This document shows, piece after piece, positions 17,044 to 25,747 of a stretch of DNA of 39,877 bases. The stretch comes from CBFHWY01 sp965659675 (lineage in GTDB: Bacteria; Bacteroidota; Bacteroidia; Flavobacteriales_G; Salibacteraceae). Position 1 is the first letter of the stretch. Each line of letters begins with the position of its first letter. Both the position numbers and the translations under genes were made by a program. The notes beneath the pieces are model-generated. The model saw only the letters and a list, made by a program, of their open reading frames with translations. It was not told where the DNA came from and searched no databases. The stretch is from positions 1-39,877 of the forward strand of contig CBFHWY010000018.1 in the NCBI GenBank assembly GCA_965659675.1, read 5' to 3'.

Positions 17044-18117
17044 TTGAAAAAAGTGCTGCATATCATGTATTCAGGTCTGGGAGGACATGCGGCTGTGGTC
17101 TTTTCATACCTGAATGGAGATTACCTCAGGTCATTTGAGCACGAAATCCTCTTCTTTGGGGTAGAAGACTTAAACCCCGAGTTTGCTGCGATTTGCAGAT
17201 CAAGAGGGCTTAACTACCACTTCGTGAAGAAAGAGGGTGCCTTTTTTGCTTTTAAATTATTGGGGTTCTTGCTGAGATCTGACTACCAACTCATCATTGA
17301 TCATAGCCTACCCCTGATCCCGATACTACATTATGGTCGCTTTTTAAAGAATCAGCCTTATGTCGTAGTGGATCATGCCATGTCGGAAAGTAAGCGTGAT
17401 GTTGACGAGAGATGGTTAAAACTTGCTAATGTTTCTGCGAAGCAGATCATTGTTCTATCTGATTCCTCCAGAAAAGAAATCATTGACCGAACGGGAATAG
17501 CACCTGAGAAATGTGTTGTGATTCCCAATGGTCTTGATCTAGCGCTTTATCAAAAACTAGCTCAGAACGAAAACGAGATCAGGATCATTACCCATGGTAG
17601 GTTGATTCCCTTAAAGCATATTGATATGGTCATAAGGGCCGTGTTTGAGCTGAAAGATGAGTTCCCGAATCTAAAAGTAGATATTGCTGGAGAAGGTGAG
17701 GAGAGAGAAAAGCTACTCAGGCTGACAAGCGAACTTGGTCTAAACGCACAAGTTGAGTTTTACGGTCTACTTTCTTCAAAAGAGATTCAGGAACTATTGA
17801 GCAAAGCGGATATTTATATCAATTCAAGTTCAACGGAGAACATGAGCACAGCACTGATGCAAGCCATGGCAAGTTCACTCACCTGCCTTGTTTCTGACAT
17901 CGAGGCCAATCGAAACCTTATAAGGAACGATGTTAATGGCCTGCACTTCAAAGAAGGAGATGAATCCGATTTGAAAGAAAAGCTAAGAACAGCGCTTTTA
18001 GATAAGGACAAGAGATTAGCTCTGGGAATAGAAGCAAGGAAATATGCCGATCAAAATTTTGGGATCGATAAATTACAAAGAAGGTACAGGCAGCTTACAG
18101 AAGAGTTTATCGCTTAA
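17044..18117 (+). CDS. GT4-type glycosyltransferase
   Basis: 357 residues from TTG 17044. The N-terminal half has the glycine-rich opening IMYSGLGGHAAVVFSYL of GT-B enzymes, and the C-terminal half the donor-binding pattern VVIPNGLDLALY, IITHGRLIPLKHIDMVI, DIAGEGEEREKL and INSSSTENMSTALMQAMASSL. In the usual EX7E signature the second glutamate is replaced by glutamine (E265, Q273), a variant to note. It probably transfers a sugar from a nucleotide donor to a lipid- or polysaccharide-linked acceptor at the inner face of the membrane. No signal peptide or membrane helix is seen. The gene abuts the hybrid kinase upstream, and its last four bases overlap the LytTR regulator's stop. Confidence 0.88.
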   Translation: MKKVLHIMYSGLGGHAAVVFSYLNGDYLRSFEHEILFFGVEDLNPEFAAICRSRGLNYHFVKKEGAFFAFKLLGFLLRSDYQLIIDHSLPLIPILHYGRFLKNQPYVVVDHAMSESKRDVDERWLKLANVSAKQIIVLSDSSRKEIIDRTGIAPEKCVVIPNGLDLALYQKLAQNENEIRIITHGRLIPLKHIDMVIRAVFELKDEFPNLKVDIAGEGEEREKLLRLTSELGLNAQVEFYGLLSSKEIQELLSKADIYINSSSTENMSTALMQAMASSLTCLVSDIEANRNLIRNDVNGLHFKEGDESDLKEKLRTALLDKDKRLALGIEARKYADQNFGIDKLQRRYRQLTEEFIA

Positions 18118-18785
18118 AGCCTTTCCAGGCTGTTCACTAATTTATCCTTGTAACTGGCTCCGCAAGGAATTTCACCCAAAGAGGTCTCGATTTTATCATT
18201 AGAGATCTTGTCGATCTCCTTAATATTTACAATGTAAGAGCGATGAACGCGTTGAAAATGTGCCGGAAGTTGCCCTTCAAGGTCGCTGAGTTTCATAAGA
18301 GCAAGTGTCTTGTTGCCTTTGCACATAAAGCGAGCATAGTTGCTTTCACTTTTCACATAGACCAGTGTGCTGAGATCGATCTTCACAAGGCTTCGGCCAT
18401 CTTTAACAAAGAGAATATCCCTGTTCTCTTCAGTCTCAGGTCGCAGTTTATTGACAACCTTCAAGAAGTCACTAAGCTCAAAGGGCTTCAAAAGATAACC
18501 GACCACATTATAGTCAAAGGCCTCAACAGCAAAGCCCGAGTCAGAACTCACAATGACCACTTTCGCCTCAGGATTAAGATGTTTTATGAGCTCTGAGCCC
18601 TTGATCTTAGGCATGTTGAGATCAAGAAATACCAAATCAAAATCACCTGAACTGAGAATATTCAGCGCAGAGACCCCATCTTCGATCTTGAGACAATAAT
18701 CGATGAATTCAATCTGATCACAGAAGGACTCGATCTGCTCCCGGATGAGGGCATCATCATCAATGACCATTGCTTTTAATCCCAT
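18114..18785 (-). CDS. LytTR-family response regulator
   Basis: 223 residues from the ATG at 18785 (a TTG at 18800 is an alternative). The receiver domain occupies about 1-118, with acidic residues in VIDDDAL (9-11), phospho-acceptor D55 in FLDLNMP, and the conserved KPF near 105. The LytTR DNA-binding domain follows from about 125, with VYVKSESNYARF and HFQRVHRSYIVNIKEID. Such regulators are usually paired with a LytS/7TM-type histidine kinase; none is adjacent here, so the partner is elsewhere or is one of the kinases in this window. It is divergent from the diheme cytochrome gene across a 124-base gap that contains an inverted repeat. Confidence 0.93.
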   Translation of the reverse strand: MGLKAMVIDDDALIREQIESFCDQIEFIDYCLKIEDGVSALNILSSGDFDLVFLDLNMPKIKGSELIKHLNPEAKVVIVSSDSGFAVEAFDYNVVGYLLKPFELSDFLKVVNKLRPETEENRDILFVKDGRSLVKIDLSTLVYVKSESNYARFMCKGNKTLALMKLSDLEGQLPAHFQRVHRSYIVNIKEIDKISNDKIETSLGEIPCGASYKDKLVNSLERL

Positions 18786-18789
18786 AAGT

Positions 18790-18797
18790 CGAAAGTA
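18790..18797 (-). promoter_or_regulatory. -7 box of the LytTR regulator, 4 bases before its ATG
   Basis: TACTTTCG on the minus strand matches TAnnTTTG with one mismatch and is separated from the ATG at 18785 by four bases (ACTT). If used, transcription would start at or next to the start codon, giving a leaderless message. Confidence 0.4.
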
Positions 18798-18840
18798 CAA
18801 TAAGCTTTACATCAAAAATATTGAGATTGACACAAGAAAA

Positions 18841-18875
18841 CAGGGTTTTCGCATAATGGAATTTGAAAAACCCTG
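18841..18875. promoter_or_regulatory. Inverted repeat between the LytTR regulator and the cytochrome gene
   Basis: A perfect 9-bp inverted repeat, CAGGGTTTT (18841-18849) and AAAACCCTG (18867-18875), with 17 bases between. The second arm lies between the predicted -33 and -7 boxes of the cytochrome promoter, where a bound regulator would act. The wide loop and lack of a T-run argue against a terminator. An operator is the inference; the binding protein is unknown. Confidence 0.4.
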
Positions 18876-18892
18876 ATTACAAGCTAATTTCA
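18862..18892 (+). promoter_or_regulatory. Predicted promoter of the diheme cytochrome operon
   Basis: TTTG (18862-18865), 19 bases, then TAATTTCA (18885-18892), a partial match to TAnnTTTG at consensus spacing. The ATG at 18910 would be about a dozen bases from the transcription start. Confidence 0.4.
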
Positions 18893-18909
18893 AGAAAAAT
18901 TTGACACAA

Positions 18910-20448
18910 ATGGTGAAGAATCTAACCATCGTTATCCTATTTCTTGCAGTAGTTGGCCTGCTTGTGTTCGATATAAGCGACTCTGAGGCGAAACTTGGAG
19001 AAGAAAGACCATACACGAGTGCTGGAGGGCCTGAAGAACTTCATATGAAGCAGAGTCCACCCGCAACAGCAAAGGAGTATAAAGATCAGGATTATGGGCT
19101 TGGCCCAAATGCTGAGGGCAAACTAAAGCCATACCCAAAAGCAGACAAAGGGGAACGAACCCCGTTCAATCTTTGGGAGTATGCCGGAAAAGCAGGTAGT
19201 TCATTCACAAGCCCAACGCTTCCAATGCCCTGGGATGAGTGGGTAAAGATGAATAAGGATCGCAAACCTCAGTTCATGAAAGAAGTTGATGCCTACATGG
19301 CTCAGCGCTTTGACTTCAATGGAGAGGTCATGGATGGCGTATTGATGTCTGGCGGAAGGAAAGAAGTCATGAAAGGTCCGATTGCCAAGCTTCCTTCTTC
19401 TGTTGAATCATTCGAGGAGCTTTCAAAAATGAAACCTGCAGAGATCAGAGAGAAGGGCCTTTTCCCTTACAAACCACTAGCTCATCCAATAGCAACCACA
19501 GCCCACATGGTTTTTCCTGATAGCTGGAATAAGGTGCACCCAGAACACATCAGAATGGATGTTGATCACGATTTCCCTGATCAATATCTTCCTGAGTTTC
19601 CACCACCACTGTTTCTAACTACACACAAAGAACTTGGAGATGTCTCAAAGGGTAAAGAAATTACCATCTCAAACTACTGGGAGATCTTTGATGGCATACT
19701 TACCCCTGAGCAAATGGAGGGTTTAAAAGAGCTTCTCCGACCTACACCAACTACATGGTTCAATCAAACGGTACACAGAATCACTGAAGAGCCAAGCGCA
19801 GGGGTAGCTTGTTTCTCTTGTCATGTGAATGGACATACCAATGCTGCCTTTGAGCTGGCTCCGGATGCAAGGCCGAATCAAGCCAGACTCAGAGTAGAAA
19901 CACCTACAATGAGAGGAAATTACAACTTGATGCAATTGGCAAGTAAGCGTTCGGTGAGAAGTATGGATCACTTTGCAGAGATCGAAGAGTATTTTGATGG
20001 AGACCCTGGAATGCAGCAGGCTATTGGGCCAAGAGCTCATCAAAAGCAAGTGGCCAACAGAATGGGCGACTTTAATGCTATTATCGACTTTCCTCCGGCT
20101 CCAAAGCTTGGACCAACTGGCAAGTTGATCAAAGATATGGCCAGCGATGCCGAATTGCGAGGAGAAGCGCTTTTCTGGGGTAAAGCTCAATGTTCAAGTT
20201 GTCATAATGGGCCTGCCTTTGTAGATGATTATATGCATGATCTAAAGGTTGAGCGTTTTTATATCGGTCGCCCGGAAGGTCCCATCAAGACCTTCCCGCT
20301 TCGCGGGATCAAAGACTCTCCACCTTACCTGCATGATGGACGTTGTCCAACCTTGCACGATGCCGTTGAATTCTTTAATCTGGTTCTGGAATTGGATCTT
20401 AATAAGCAAGAAAAAGACGACCTGGTCGCTTACATGCTATGTCTTTGA
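18910..20448 (+). CDS. Diheme c-type cytochrome, MauG/CcpA peroxidase-like C-terminus
   Basis: 512 residues from the ATG at 18910. Residues 4-20 form a hydrophobic signal or anchor, so the protein is exported. About 280 residues without a recognisable domain follow, then two c-heme sites: C301-F-S-C304-H305 and C428-S-S-C431-H432. The end reads LRGIKDSPPYLHDGRCPTLHDAV, equivalent to the heme-domain segment of bacterial cytochrome c peroxidases and MauG. It is likely a periplasmic electron-transfer or peroxidase-type redox enzyme; the long N-terminal part means a different substrate is possible. It overlaps the following DoxX-like gene by 10 bases, so the two are co-expressed. Confidence 0.82.
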   Translation: MVKNLTIVILFLAVVGLLVFDISDSEAKLGEERPYTSAGGPEELHMKQSPPATAKEYKDQDYGLGPNAEGKLKPYPKADKGERTPFNLWEYAGKAGSSFTSPTLPMPWDEWVKMNKDRKPQFMKEVDAYMAQRFDFNGEVMDGVLMSGGRKEVMKGPIAKLPSSVESFEELSKMKPAEIREKGLFPYKPLAHPIATTAHMVFPDSWNKVHPEHIRMDVDHDFPDQYLPEFPPPLFLTTHKELGDVSKGKEITISNYWEIFDGILTPEQMEGLKELLRPTPTTWFNQTVHRITEEPSAGVACFSCHVNGHTNAAFELAPDARPNQARLRVETPTMRGNYNLMQLASKRSVRSMDHFAEIEEYFDGDPGMQQAIGPRAHQKQVANRMGDFNAIIDFPPAPKLGPTGKLIKDMASDAELRGEALFWGKAQCSSCHNGPAFVDDYMHDLKVERFYIGRPEGPIKTFPLRGIKDSPPYLHDGRCPTLHDAVEFFNLVLELDLNKQEKDDLVAYMLCL

Positions 20449-20888
20449 TCAATCCAAAAATCAGCATTGTACTTCTGCGTCTCAGCTTTGGGATCATCTA
20501 TGTATGGTTCGGAATGTTGAAGTTCTTTCCCGGTGTGAGTCCAGCAGAGGGCCTGGCGGGAAAAACAATACACTATTTGAGTTTTGGCATTCTTGAATCA
20601 GATGTTGCTGTGAAGGTACTTGCCGTAATTGAAGTGGCCATAGGCTTAGGCTTTCTCTTGAACAAGTTCTTCAAAAGAGTGCTGGTGGTCATGTTACTTC
20701 ACATGATATGCACCTTCAGCACATTTGTTATTCTCCCTGAAGAGATGTTTACTGTTGCTCCTTTCGGACTTACCTTAACTGGCCAATATGTCGTTAAGAA
20801 TCTTATCCTGATTGGCTCTGGAATGTTGATCCTGAATTTTCTGAATGTCCCTAATCCAGCAGAGGAGCCAAGTAAAGTGATCTCTTGA
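20439..20888 (+). CDS. DoxX/DUF417-like four-helix membrane protein
   Basis: 149 residues with four hydrophobic segments: ISIVLLRLSFGIIYVWFGMLKF, VAVKVLAVIEVAIGLGFLL, VLVVMLLHMICTFSTFVIL and VVKNLILIGSGMLILNF. The LRLSFGIIYVWFGMLKFFPG opening and the late GQYVVKNLILI are typical of the DoxX-related group that includes DUF417/YkgB. Members sit in the inner membrane and some are linked to quinone or redox reactions, but the function here is not known. Its start overlaps the end of the diheme cytochrome gene by 10 bases in another frame, so a shared redox task (for example electron supply to the cytochrome) is a reasonable inference. Confidence 0.72.
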   Translation: MSLINPKISIVLLRLSFGIIYVWFGMLKFFPGVSPAEGLAGKTIHYLSFGILESDVAVKVLAVIEVAIGLGFLLNKFFKRVLVVMLLHMICTFSTFVILPEEMFTVAPFGLTLTGQYVVKNLILIGSGMLILNFLNVPNPAEEPSKVIS

Positions 20889-20912
20889 ATTAGCCGTTCT
20901 TCACGACAGTCT

Positions 20913-20920
20913 TATCTTTG
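20913..20920 (+). promoter_or_regulatory. -7 box of the WG-repeat-like gene, 4 bases before its ATG
   Basis: TATCTTTG is a full match to TAnnTTTG. Only TTTC separates it from the ATG at 20925, so a transcript from it would begin at about the start codon. No good -33 element was found. Confidence 0.45.
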
Positions 20921-20924
20921 TTTC

Positions 20925-23231
20925 ATGAGAGTGATAATTCTAGGGCTGATCAGCTTTTTACTTTGTTTATCGGCCCAGGCCCAAACCATCGAAAAAAAGA
21001 AAGATTCCTATGTGATCCGCCATGAAGGTAAATGGCTGGTGAAACCCAAGTTTGAGGAGATTCGCAGACTGAGCGAAAAGGACGATAATGTTAGCTGTTT
21101 CGCGGTGAAACAGGACGGCAAGTTCGACCTACTCTACTTTGTTAAAGATCAGGTACTAGGGCCTAAGTGGAAGGACCTTGAGTTTCCCTACGACGACATT
21201 GAATTGATGACTGAACAGATCGCGCGAACACGATCGGGAGATAAGTATGGACTTCTTCAGGTGGATCACTGGAAGATCAAACAGCTGCAGCCCTCAAAGA
21301 AAATAATTGACCCCGAATGTGATGAAATATTAATGTGGTCAGAGAAATCTGGAGACAAGGTCAAAAGAGATCACAATGCTGTTTGGTTCTTGTTGAATGG
21401 GAAACAGGGGCTAGTGCTAAATATTGGTGGAAAGTTAAGCCCGAATTACCGTTTGGTAGTAACTGGTGCCGATGATATCAAGGTATTTGAATCGAATAAA
21501 GATCTTCTGGCTGTTCGGATGAAAGATAAAACGGGCCTCTTCGATGTCTACAAAAAACAGAAATATGTATTTCCACCCAAGTATCAGAGCATGACCGAGG
21601 TTGATCTTGGGGAGCTTTACCCTGATGAGCTTTCAGGAGCTTTCTTTATAGTATCGGAGTATGACAAGTATGGATTTAGCTATATCGATACGGAAGACGA
21701 GCTTCAAATGCTTCCTCTGGAATTTGATAGCATCATCCAGTTAGGGAAAACCGGATTCTTTAAACTTCAGAAAGAAGATAAAGAAGGTTTGAGTAATCTA
21801 TTAATTGACGAGAAGAAGTTCAAGGAGCTTTGCAGGGTAGGTTATGACAGTTTGCAGTTGGTCGGTTTTGAAGGTTCTGCTGAAAAGGAGTTTTATATCT
21901 CCCTACAATTTGACGGATTAAAAGGTTTTGCCAGAGTTATTCCTGAAGAGGGAGGTGTATTTGAAATGATGTCGATACCCGAATTTGAGGAGATACATTC
22001 ATTCAGAAAAACCAAAGATGGCGCCATCTCTTATGTAGTGGGAAAGGGCGGAAGTTATGGCTATCGTTACTTCATGAGCGATGAGGTGAAATGGGATGTT
22101 GAGCTTCAGTACAGAGAGGTCATCTCGCTGGTGCACAATGGTATTGAGCTCTTTCTTTGTATAAAGAAGAATAACATCGAGGTAAATCCACACCAAAAAA
22201 AGAGTCGCCTCTTCTTAAGTCCGTATAAAGAGGTTTCTCACAGGGCATTGGCATATCACGACACGGCAGCAGGGATTCTTGAAACAAATTACAGAATAGA
22301 CTTCTACAATCATATCACTCAAAAATTGAAAGCACTGGAAGATTATCGTATCCATACTGATACTGCGGTATTCGATATCGGAATTGGAATTCCAGGGGAG
22401 GTTTTGAACTGCTGCTTGAGTTCGAGCAAGGTGAGTCTTGAGCTCGGTGGTAAACGCATTGATGTAAAGAAGATCCTGGATGAATTAGTTATTGGTCCCA
22501 GGTTTAAAAACAATCTGATGTCATTCGAAGACAATACTTTGAGAATACACGAGTGGTCGGAATCGGAGGCTAATGTAGGACTTGCCAGCTATTATTTTAA
22601 ATCAGACACCCTTCAGAGCAAGACCTTTGGCGCCTTGGTTGATACCTATGTATATAAGGAAAACAAGAAGACAAGAATTCGCAAGGAGTTGAGTGGCGAC
22701 AAGAAAAAGGAGTTTAAGGTTAGCCTTGAATATGATGAGAACGGAAATCTCATCAAAGTATTGGAAGACTTCAATGAAACTGCAGTGAACAAGGTAGAGT
22801 TTGAATATGATAGCACAGGCATTGTTGGTATATCTTCAGCTCAAAAGGCAGCCGGTTCAAAGAAATTCACTGGATCAGGAATCTGGGAGATCAAGAGGGA
22901 TAGCAGCTTGAACATCGCAGAACTCATCTATTTCAATAATGAGGGCCAAAGTTTAAAGGCCAAAGCATCAGAGCTCTCAAAGCAGATCTATCAGCTGAAT
23001 TGGTCTGGTGATAAGATCACTAATATGAGCTGCCTTAACGGCGAAGGTGAGCCTTGTGAATATGGATCACAATTTAAGATCGAAAGGAATAAACAAGGGC
23101 GTTTTGAGACCCTTGTGATTCTTGGACCTGAAGACGGTCAGGTTCGACGAGTAAGTGATCCTCATGTTATTGAGGCACTGCCTATTGGTGGTTTTGTTTT
23201 ACCATTTGTGATCAAAGCTGACCACTTCTAA
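20925..23231 (+). CDS. Secreted protein with degenerate WG-type repeats
   Basis: 768 residues. The signal peptide is MRVIILGLISFLLCLSAQA. The first ~370 residues contain repeated units of the form xGKWLVKPKFEEI, GKQGLVL, DKTGLFDV followed by FPPKYQSM, and KYGFSYI followed by LPLEFDSI; this is the WG-repeat pattern in a worn form. A later segment (LEYDENGNLIKVLEDFNETAVNKVEFEYDSTG) resembles a single YD-type repeat. No catalytic motif or sorting tail was seen, and the protein probably acts in the periplasm or at the surface by binding. No function can be assigned. Its last 20 bases overlap the end of pheT on the other strand. Confidence 0.7.
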   Translation: MRVIILGLISFLLCLSAQAQTIEKKKDSYVIRHEGKWLVKPKFEEIRRLSEKDDNVSCFAVKQDGKFDLLYFVKDQVLGPKWKDLEFPYDDIELMTEQIARTRSGDKYGLLQVDHWKIKQLQPSKKIIDPECDEILMWSEKSGDKVKRDHNAVWFLLNGKQGLVLNIGGKLSPNYRLVVTGADDIKVFESNKDLLAVRMKDKTGLFDVYKKQKYVFPPKYQSMTEVDLGELYPDELSGAFFIVSEYDKYGFSYIDTEDELQMLPLEFDSIIQLGKTGFFKLQKEDKEGLSNLLIDEKKFKELCRVGYDSLQLVGFEGSAEKEFYISLQFDGLKGFARVIPEEGGVFEMMSIPEFEEIHSFRKTKDGAISYVVGKGGSYGYRYFMSDEVKWDVELQYREVISLVHNGIELFLCIKKNNIEVNPHQKKSRLFLSPYKEVSHRALAYHDTAAGILETNYRIDFYNHITQKLKALEDYRIHTDTAVFDIGIGIPGEVLNCCLSSSKVSLELGGKRIDVKKILDELVIGPRFKNNLMSFEDNTLRIHEWSESEANVGLASYYFKSDTLQSKTFGALVDTYVYKENKKTRIRKELSGDKKKEFKVSLEYDENGNLIKVLEDFNETAVNKVEFEYDSTGIVGISSAQKAAGSKKFTGSGIWEIKRDSSLNIAELIYFNNEGQSLKAKASELSKQIYQLNWSGDKITNMSCLNGEGEPCEYGSQFKIERNKQGRFETLVILGPEDGQVRRVSDPHVIEALPIGGFVLPFVIKADHF

Positions 23232-25647
23232 GGCTCGCCCCAAGCTCTTTAACGTAGCTATCAAAGATCTTTTTGACCACAATATCCACTCTCTTGTCGG
23301 TAAGGGTCTTGTTATCATCTCTGAATACATAGCTCAGAGCGTATGACTTTTTACCCTTCTCAAGATTTTTCCCTTCGTAAACATCAAAAAGAGAAACATC
23401 TCTTAAGATCGAGCTATCCGTTTTTAAAGCCAGTTCCTCAAGCTGCTTGAAGCTAACGCCTTCATCTACCAATAGGGCAAGGTCCCTTCTAACAGACTGG
23501 AATTTTGGAATATCACTTACCTGAACATCATGATTCAAGCAGTATTTACACAGCGCATCCCAGTCCAATATTGCCATAAAAACAGGACCTTTTACATCGA
23601 ATTTCTTGCATAGCTCAGCCTTGACCAAACCAAGGTGAATGACCTCATTCTTCCTCTTTTTAAATGAAAGTCCCTCTGAAAAGAATCTTGAATCACAGGA
23701 AGTGCTTTGAGCGAGTTGAGTAGACAAGCCCAGGCTTTTCAATACTTTCTGAACCATTGATTTTAGCTGGTAGAGGTCTGAGGAGCGACGCGGACTATTC
23801 CAGAGTTCGTCATCAAATTGTCCGCTTAAAGCGATACATAGCTCTTCCTTTTCATTGAAGCTCGCTTCTGCTTTTCCATAGGTTTTTCCGAACTCAAATA
23901 ATTTCAGATCATTGCTTTGATGGTGCTGATTTTGGCGAATGCTATGCAGCATATCATAAACCATATTTGCTCTCATCACATTCAGCTCATTGCTCAGTGG
24001 ATTAAGGATCTCAACAAGTTCACTTCCTTCGGCGTATTCCCTGGAAGAGGAGAGTGAATTCGACATGCATTCTGTAAGCCTACTTGAAACGAGCAGATCT
24101 GCAACTCTATTTTTTAGGGCTTCACGATCTACTCTAGGAGCTGGATTGATGGAGATATGCATCTTATCCGGCATTGGAATTTCATTGTAGCCATAGATCC
24201 TGAGGATCTCCTCAACAATATCGGCTTCTCTTCTAACATCCACCCGGTATGCTGGAACAATCAATTCGAACTGGTCGCCGCTTTCTTTAGCAATCTTGAT
24301 ATCCAGATAATTCAGGATCTCCCTGATCTTTTCAATTGCTAATCTTTCTCCCATCAGTCTGCTCGCAGTCTCATAGTTGAAATGGACCCTATGATCCTCG
24401 ATCTTTTCCGGGTACGACTCCAGGATATCAGATGAGATCTTCGCGCCACATACCTCTTTTAGCAAGTTTACAGCAGCTTTTAAGGCTTTTATGGTGATGT
24501 GTGGATCAATACCTCGTTCATAGCGAAATGAAGCATCAGTGCTAAGCCCTTGCCGTTTGGCGGTCTTTCTGATGTGAACAGGGTCAAAGTATGCGCTTTC
24601 AAGGAATACTCTTTCTGTTTTTGTGCTTACCCCAGAGGTCAAACCTCCAAAAACTCCCGCAATACACATGGCATCATTATCGTGACAGATCATCAGATCA
24701 TCGGAGGTCATCTCCCTTTTTTCTTCATCCAGGCTTATGAATTCCTTTTCTGCTTGAGCTTTCCTGACTACAACTCGGCTATTCTGAATTTGATCATAGT
24801 CGAAGGCATGCAGCGGCTGACCCATATCATGCATGATGAAGTTTGTGATATCCACCACATTATTGATCGGGTTGAGTCCAATTGACCTCAATCGGTTTTG
24901 AAGCCATTCGGGCGATTCAGCAACTTTGATCTCACTCAGGCAAACACCGGCATATCTCGGGCAGGCATCTTTATCCTGAACATCGAGGGAAATGGCAAGT
25001 TTTTCACCATCTCTTTCAAATGAATCTGAACGTGGTGACTTCAATTCAGTTTCGGGAGCGCTAATTCCTTTGGTTTTTAAGACCGCCAAAAGATCCCTGG
25101 CAACACCGAAATGAGACATGGCATCCGCTCTATTTGGAGTAAGCCCGATTTCAAAAACAATATCTGTTTCCAGATTGAAATAGTCGGAGGCAGGAGTACC
25201 AACTTTCGCATGATCGTCAAGAACCATGATACCATCGTGATCATCACCGAGACCTATCTCATCCTCGGCACAGATCATTCCTTGCGAGACTTCACCCCTG
25301 ATCTTTGCTTTTTTTATCTCAAAGCTTTCGCCGTTGGCGGGATAGAGCATACTTCCAACAGTGGCAACAACTACTTTCTGACCTTTTGCAACATTGGGAG
25401 CTCCACAAACGATAGGAAGTTTTTCTGACCCAATATCGACGGTGGTGAGCTTTAGGCGATCAGCATTTGGATGCTTTACGGCATCGATGACTTCTCCAAT
25501 GAAGATTCCATCGAGACCACCTTTCACCTGTTCAAATAGCTCCATTCCCTCAACCTCCAGGCCGCAATCGGTTAAAAGGCCTGATACCTCATCTGCCGAT
25601 AGGTCAATATTGATGTAATCCTTGAGCCACTTGTAGGAGATCTTCAT
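23212..25647 (-). CDS. pheT: Phenylalanine--tRNA ligase beta subunit
   Basis: 811 residues, the usual length. In order: the N-terminal MKISYKWLKDYI, an OB-fold tRNA-binding domain (about 40-155, with HPNADRLKLTTVDIG and CGAPNVAKGQKVVVATVG), the B3/B4 editing domain (around 210-385, with NPINNVVDITNF), B5 (around 400-475), the catalytic-like core, and the C-terminal anticodon-binding FDX-ACB domain ending SLRSGQL. With PheS it forms the alpha2-beta2 enzyme that charges tRNA-Phe and hydrolyses mis-charged Tyr-tRNA. pheS is not adjacent, which is common in Bacteroidota. It has its own promoter box at 25667-25674 and ends inside the convergent WG-repeat gene. Confidence 0.96.
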   Translation of the reverse strand: MKISYKWLKDYINIDLSADEVSGLLTDCGLEVEGMELFEQVKGGLDGIFIGEVIDAVKHPNADRLKLTTVDIGSEKLPIVCGAPNVAKGQKVVVATVGSMLYPANGESFEIKKAKIRGEVSQGMICAEDEIGLGDDHDGIMVLDDHAKVGTPASDYFNLETDIVFEIGLTPNRADAMSHFGVARDLLAVLKTKGISAPETELKSPRSDSFERDGEKLAISLDVQDKDACPRYAGVCLSEIKVAESPEWLQNRLRSIGLNPINNVVDITNFIMHDMGQPLHAFDYDQIQNSRVVVRKAQAEKEFISLDEEKREMTSDDLMICHDNDAMCIAGVFGGLTSGVSTKTERVFLESAYFDPVHIRKTAKRQGLSTDASFRYERGIDPHITIKALKAAVNLLKEVCGAKISSDILESYPEKIEDHRVHFNYETASRLMGERLAIEKIREILNYLDIKIAKESGDQFELIVPAYRVDVRREADIVEEILRIYGYNEIPMPDKMHISINPAPRVDREALKNRVADLLVSSRLTECMSNSLSSSREYAEGSELVEILNPLSNELNVMRANMVYDMLHSIRQNQHHQSNDLKLFEFGKTYGKAEASFNEKEELCIALSGQFDDELWNSPRRSSDLYQLKSMVQKVLKSLGLSTQLAQSTSCDSRFFSEGLSFKKRKNEVIHLGLVKAELCKKFDVKGPVFMAILDWDALCKYCLNHDVQVSDIPKFQSVRRDLALLVDEGVSFKQLEELALKTDSSILRDVSLFDVYEGKNLEKGKKSYALSYVFRDDNKTLTDKRVDIVVKKIFDSYVKELGASLRSGQL

Positions 25648-25666
25648 AATGCTCTGTTTTCAGTGG

Positions 25667-25674
25667 CAAAAGTA
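25667..25674 (-). promoter_or_regulatory. -7 box of pheT
   Basis: TACTTTTG on the minus strand, a full match to TAnnTTTG, 19 bases before the pheT ATG at 25647. It lies in the divergent gap shared with the receiver-domain gene; no convincing -33 match. Confidence 0.5.
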
Positions 25675-25747
25675 AAATTGTTTTCTGCGTATTGATCATG
25701 AAATGCAGGTTGAAACATTTTTAGAGGGAGGCCGTAAATAGGAGGAT

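Noticed and set aside
18841..18875. Intrinsic terminator in the LytTR/cytochrome gap
   Set aside because: The loop is 17 bases and there is no T-run on either side; both flanking genes point away, so nothing needs to end there.
19723..20190. Minus-strand open frame of 155 codons
   Set aside because: It is opposite the diheme cytochrome gene, which has clear heme sites; the antisense translation has no recognisable motif.
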